DNA of 51,818 nucleotides from Planctomycetota bacterium. Lineage in GTDB: Bacteria > Planctomycetota > UBA8742 > UBA2392. Of the stretch, positions 49,116 to 51,818 are shown one piece after another. The position numbers and the translations under genes are program-made. The stretch covers positions 1-51,818 of the forward strand of contig JADZFR010000011.1 in NCBI GenBank assembly GCA_020849795.1, in the 5' to 3' direction. Each line of letters begins with the position of its first letter. Positions within the stretch are counted from its first letter, which is position 1. Below the pieces are notes generated by a model. That model saw only the letters and a list, made by a program, of their open reading frames with translations. It had not been told where the DNA came from and made no database searches.

Positions 49116-51233
49116 CTATTCTGTCCCACGGCGCCGACGAGTCAGAGCCGCAAATCCCGCCAACAACACAAGCAAAGCCAACGGCCAAGCCGGTCCGCCA
49201 CGCGCCGTCAATTGACAAGAATCGTCTTTGTCTTCCGCAAACGGGTCGTCCGGCAGGTCTTCACGCAACGAGATCGTGCCGCCATTGACCGGGCCGCCCG
49301 ACACGCTGGCGCCGCTGTTGACGTCACCGCTGGTCACCCCGGCCTGGAAGCCCGGGTTCGGCGACGGCGGAGTACCGCCCGTGAACGAGATGACAAGCCT
49401 GAAGTCCGCGCTCGTGCCGGCGGTGATCGCGCTGCTGAGAGCGTTGAAGTTTACCGTGATGACGCTGCCTGCCACGCCCCACCCTGCACCGCCATTGACG
49501 ATCGAGCCCAGCGTGTTGCTGCCACGACGCAGGCTGACGCTCTGGATGGTCGCGATGGCAACGCCCGGGGTCGGGTGCAGCACGGTGATGTCGGCGCTGA
49601 CACTCGTCACGGTGTACGTTGAGCCGCCGCCCGTCTCGGTCAGCCGGAACACAAGGGCCGTCGCCGAGCTGCCGGGGCTTACGCTTTGCGAGCCGGGGTT
49701 GCCCGGGCCGACAGACATCGTCACCGCCGCCGGGGCCGCGACCGCAATGGTGAAGTTGGCATCGGACACGTCAAAAATCGCCTGCGTGGCGTTGTCGCGC
49801 ACACGAACGCGGCACTGAACGCTGGGGTTGTTGGGCACGACCACCGACTGGGCGCCATCGTCAGCCGTGTTCAAGATCAACACGATCGGGAAAGTGCCGC
49901 CGCCGTCGGTGGAAAGGTGAATGTCCACGTTGCCGGGGCTGCCGCCGCTGGTCCACGTGACGTTCAGGTTGGCACCTACGCTGATGTTCTCGCCGCCATT
50001 CGGGGCTGTGACCGTGATAGTCGGCGCCGTGGTGATCGTGAAGTTCGCATTGGACGTGTCAAGAATCAGCCCCGTGGCAGTGTCCCGGACGCGCACCCGG
50101 CACTGAACGCTCGGGTTGTTCGGGACGACGATGCTCTGGGTGCCGTCATTGGCAGTGGCCGCCGCCAGCGAGATCGGAAAGCTCCCGCCGCCGTCAGTGG
50201 AAAGGTGAATGTCTACCGTGCCTGGCACACCCACGCTGGTCCAAGTGACGTTCTGGTTGCCGCCAACGGACCAGTTTTCACCGCCGTTGGGTGCCGTCAC
50301 CGTGATGCTGGGGTTGGCAATTGTGAAGTCGGCGTTCGACTCGTCCAGGATCAGCCCGGTGGTGGTGTCGCGCACGCGCACGCGCGCAGTCGTGGTCGGG
50401 TTGTTCGGCACCGTAATGCCCTGCGTGCCGTCGTCGGCGGTGTTGAGCTGCAGGTCCACGGTGTAACTGCCGCCGGAGTTAAGTGAAAGCTGGATGTCCA
50501 CGTTGCCCGGCGTGCCGGTGCTGTTCCAGGTCACTGTATCGGCCGCGCCGATGACCCAGGTCTCGCCGCCGTTGGGTGATGTCACGGTAATCGTGGGTGC
50601 GGCCGTGATCGTGAAGTCCGCGTCAGACTCGTCCAGGATCGTCCCGGTGGTTGTGTCGCGAACGCGCACGCGGGCCGTGGTGGTCGGGTTGTTCGGTACC
50701 GTGATCGATTGCGTGCCGTCGTTGGCAGTCGCGAGTTGCAGGTCAACGGTGTAGGCGCCGCCGCTGTTCGTGGACAACTGGATGTCCACCGTCCCGAATG
50801 AGCCCACGCTGTTCCAGGTCACGTTCTGGTTTCCGCCGACCGTCCAGTTTTCCGCGCCGTTCGGCGCCGTCACCGTGATCGATGGTGTGACAATCGTGAA
50901 GTCCGCGTTGGATTCATCCAGTACCGTCGCACCGGGGTTGTCGCGCACGCGGATACGGCACAGCGCACCCGGGTTATTCGGCACGACTACGGTTTCGGTA
51001 CCGTCGTCGGCTGTGTTCGTCGCCAGATTCACCGTGTAGTTGGCACCGCTATCCACAGACAGGTCAATGTCCAGGTTTCCCGGGCTTCCGGCGCTGGTCC
51101 AGGTGATGGTCACCATCTGGCCCACCGTCAGCGTCTCGCCGCCGTTTGGCGAAGTTACTGTGTAGGACTGAGCCGAAAGGGATGTTCCGGCTGCTACGAG
51201 CAAAACAGCGATCAATAGGCTCGAAAGTCGCAT
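49116..51233 (-). CDS. Secreted protein with five Kre9/KNH-like repeats and C-terminal sorting tail
   Basis: 705 residues from the ATG at 51233 with GGAGGG upstream. Residues 1-22 are a signal peptide (MRLSSLLIAVLLVAAGTSLS). Residues 23-500 are five ~95-residue repeats of the type ITVTAPNGGENWSVGGNQNV...VTWTS...VDIHLSTDGG...ANDGTQSIVVPNNP...RVRVRDTATG...SNANFTI, the bacterial Kre9/KNH-like beta domain. Residues ~505-640 are another beta domain (TALVFRLTETGGGSTYTVTS). The end has the form of a MYXO-CTERM/exosortase-like sorting signal: DDSCQLTARGG, a hydrophobic helix PLALLVLLAGFAAL and the basic stop TRRRRGTE. It is probably anchored, then trimmed, at the surface. Role unknown. Confidence 0.87.
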   Translation of the reverse strand: MRLSSLLIAVLLVAAGTSLSAQSYTVTSPNGGETLTVGQMVTITWTSAGSPGNLDIDLSVDSGANYTVNLATNTADDGTETVVVPNNPGALCRIRVRDNPGATVLDESNADFTIVTPSITVTAPNGAENWTVGGNQNVTWNSVGSFGTVDIQLSTNSGGAYTVDLQLATANDGTQSITVPNNPTTTARVRVRDTTTGTILDESDADFTITAAPTITVTSPNGGETWVIGAADTVTWNSTGTPGNVDIQLSLNSGGSYTVDLQLNTADDGTQGITVPNNPTTTARVRVRDTTTGLILDESNADFTIANPSITVTAPNGGENWSVGGNQNVTWTSVGVPGTVDIHLSTDGGGSFPISLAAATANDGTQSIVVPNNPSVQCRVRVRDTATGLILDTSNANFTITTAPTITVTAPNGGENISVGANLNVTWTSGGSPGNVDIHLSTDGGGTFPIVLILNTADDGAQSVVVPNNPSVQCRVRVRDNATQAIFDVSDANFTIAVAAPAAVTMSVGPGNPGSQSVSPGSSATALVFRLTETGGGSTYTVTSVSADITVLHPTPGVAIATIQSVSLRRGSNTLGSIVNGGAGWGVAGSVITVNFNALSSAITAGTSADFRLVISFTGGTPPSPNPGFQAGVTSGDVNSGASVSGGPVNGGTISLREDLPDDPFAEDKDDSCQLTARGGPAWPLALLVLLAGFAALTRRRRGTE
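49734..51167 (-). repeat. Five tandem ~285-bp coding repeats
   Basis: The Kre9/KNH-like repeats are conserved at DNA level, for example the blocks encoding VPNNP and RVRVRD. Copies 2 and 3, and 4 and 5, are the closest pairs at protein level, suggesting stepwise duplication. Confidence 0.85.
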
Positions 51234-51818
51234 GTTGAATCCCTCCGGTGGCTTGCAGCCCCACGCCGCGCCGGTTTCCACAATCTGTCCAAAGCAGCAG
51301 TTTGCAGCCGCGAAAATCCGCAGCATTCACTGCCGGTCAACTTTGCCAAAGTCCTGTGAGCCAAGCAGGCTAACGACAACGACAATTGAGCGCAAGCCTT
51401 TGCAGCAGCGTATGTTTCGAGATTGCGACGGGGCAGTTACCAGCCCCCGGAATGGTAGCTTCTACGGGTAGGGCAGGGCTGGCGTTCGCGCGGGCACACG
51501 CTTGGGGAGATGCAATTCTCGTGCATTTACCGCAGGGCATGGTTTGGCGACCGGCGTTGAACAAGCCGTGATCAATGTTTCGATCGCTTCAGCAAGAAAG
51601 GCCCACCAACTGACGCCGGGGGCTCATCTTGTCCTATCAATCCAAAATCTTTTTTGCGCGTAAGTGCGCGCAAGTGTTGTGGGCGCCCCGTCCGCTTTAG
51701 CGCCCGGAGGGTTGCGAAGCAACGCGACCGCGAAACGCAACGCGTTTCGTGGGCATGCATGAATTAGCCCGGCCCGTAAGGGCCGGGAATCTCGACGCGA
51801 GAGTTTGCGAGCCCCGGA
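51234..51818. other. Non-coding end region with hairpin cluster
   Basis: 585 bases to the window edge. The left part (to ~51480) is the 5' region of the minus-strand repeat protein. At 51583-51620 lies a motif like the one after the yjbR-type gene. From 51711 four perfect small-loop hairpins follow each other: GTTGC/GCAAC (51711-51723), CGAAACGC/GCGTTTCG (51731-51749), CCCGGCCC/GGGCCGGG (51768-51787) and TCTCG/CGAGA (51790-51802). A 62-codon frame at 51572-51760 (minus) has no ribosome site or family. No tRNA or rRNA fold recognised. Confidence 0.6.

Noticed and set aside
51572..51760. 62-codon minus-strand frame at the window end
   Set aside because: It runs through hairpin-forming repeats and an intergenic motif seen elsewhere, and has no ribosome site or family.

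Overview
The window is high-GC DNA, densely coded on both strands, with no tRNA, rRNA, CRISPR array, insertion sequence or integrase that I can recognise. The gene content suggests a member of the Planctomycetota or a related deep-branching lineage. The signs are a very large Ser/Thr kinase with a DWG motif and a C-terminal SUMF1-like domain, EF-hand proteins, a redoxin/haem/PHM-type copper fusion, a giant kelch lipoprotein, a C-terminal membrane sorting tail, and an ECF sigma factor paired with a membrane regulator. This placement is inference from gene families, not from a marker tree.

Layout. 1-4.9 kb: a 3'-truncated secreted DUF4082-like protein, then a macro-domain protein, cystathionine beta-synthase, an NmrA-like dehydrogenase and a two-TM protein. 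5.0-7.5 kb: two tandem paralogous small proteins and CTP synthase (pyrG). 7.5-16.8 kb: a PilC/GspF platform protein, a B12-dependent ribonucleotide reductase behind a probable NrdR box, a CorA transporter, a GspD-type secretin and a YbjQ-family protein. 16.7-22.5 kb (minus strand): purine nucleoside phosphorylase, a lipoprotein, the redoxin/copper fusion and a KAP-type NTPase. 22.5-26.2 kb: a hotdog dehydratase, a GT2-DUF2062 fusion, a DUF1801 protein with a histone-like tail and an LpxL-type acyltransferase. Three of these resemble accessory genes of aryl-polyene-type lipid clusters.

26.3-40.1 kb: an ECF sigma factor overlapping a single-pass membrane protein with six EF-hand loops; an 1835-residue kelch/Ig lipoprotein; a 1542-residue kinase with a SUMF1-like tail; and, overlapping it, a lipoprotein with a caspase-like fold that has lost both catalytic residues. 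40.1-44.9 kb: a tandem GNAT, Obg GTPase with an unusual insertion, a GspC-like PDZ protein and its shorter relative, and an MmcQ/YjbR protein. 44.9-51.2 kb (minus strand): PilT, GspE/PilB, a TPR lipoprotein, and a secreted five-repeat protein with a sorting tail. The last 580 bases are non-coding and end in a cluster of perfect hairpins.

How they fit together. GspF, secretin, GspC-like proteins, GspE, PilT and a PilF-like TPR lipoprotein are spread over three loci and could together supply most of a type II secretion/type IV pilus machine, which could export or display the secreted proteins encoded here. The two most unusual units are the ECF sigma/EF-hand pair (a possible calcium-sensing anti-sigma system) and the kinase-SUMF1/pseudo-caspase pair (a possible signalling scaffold).
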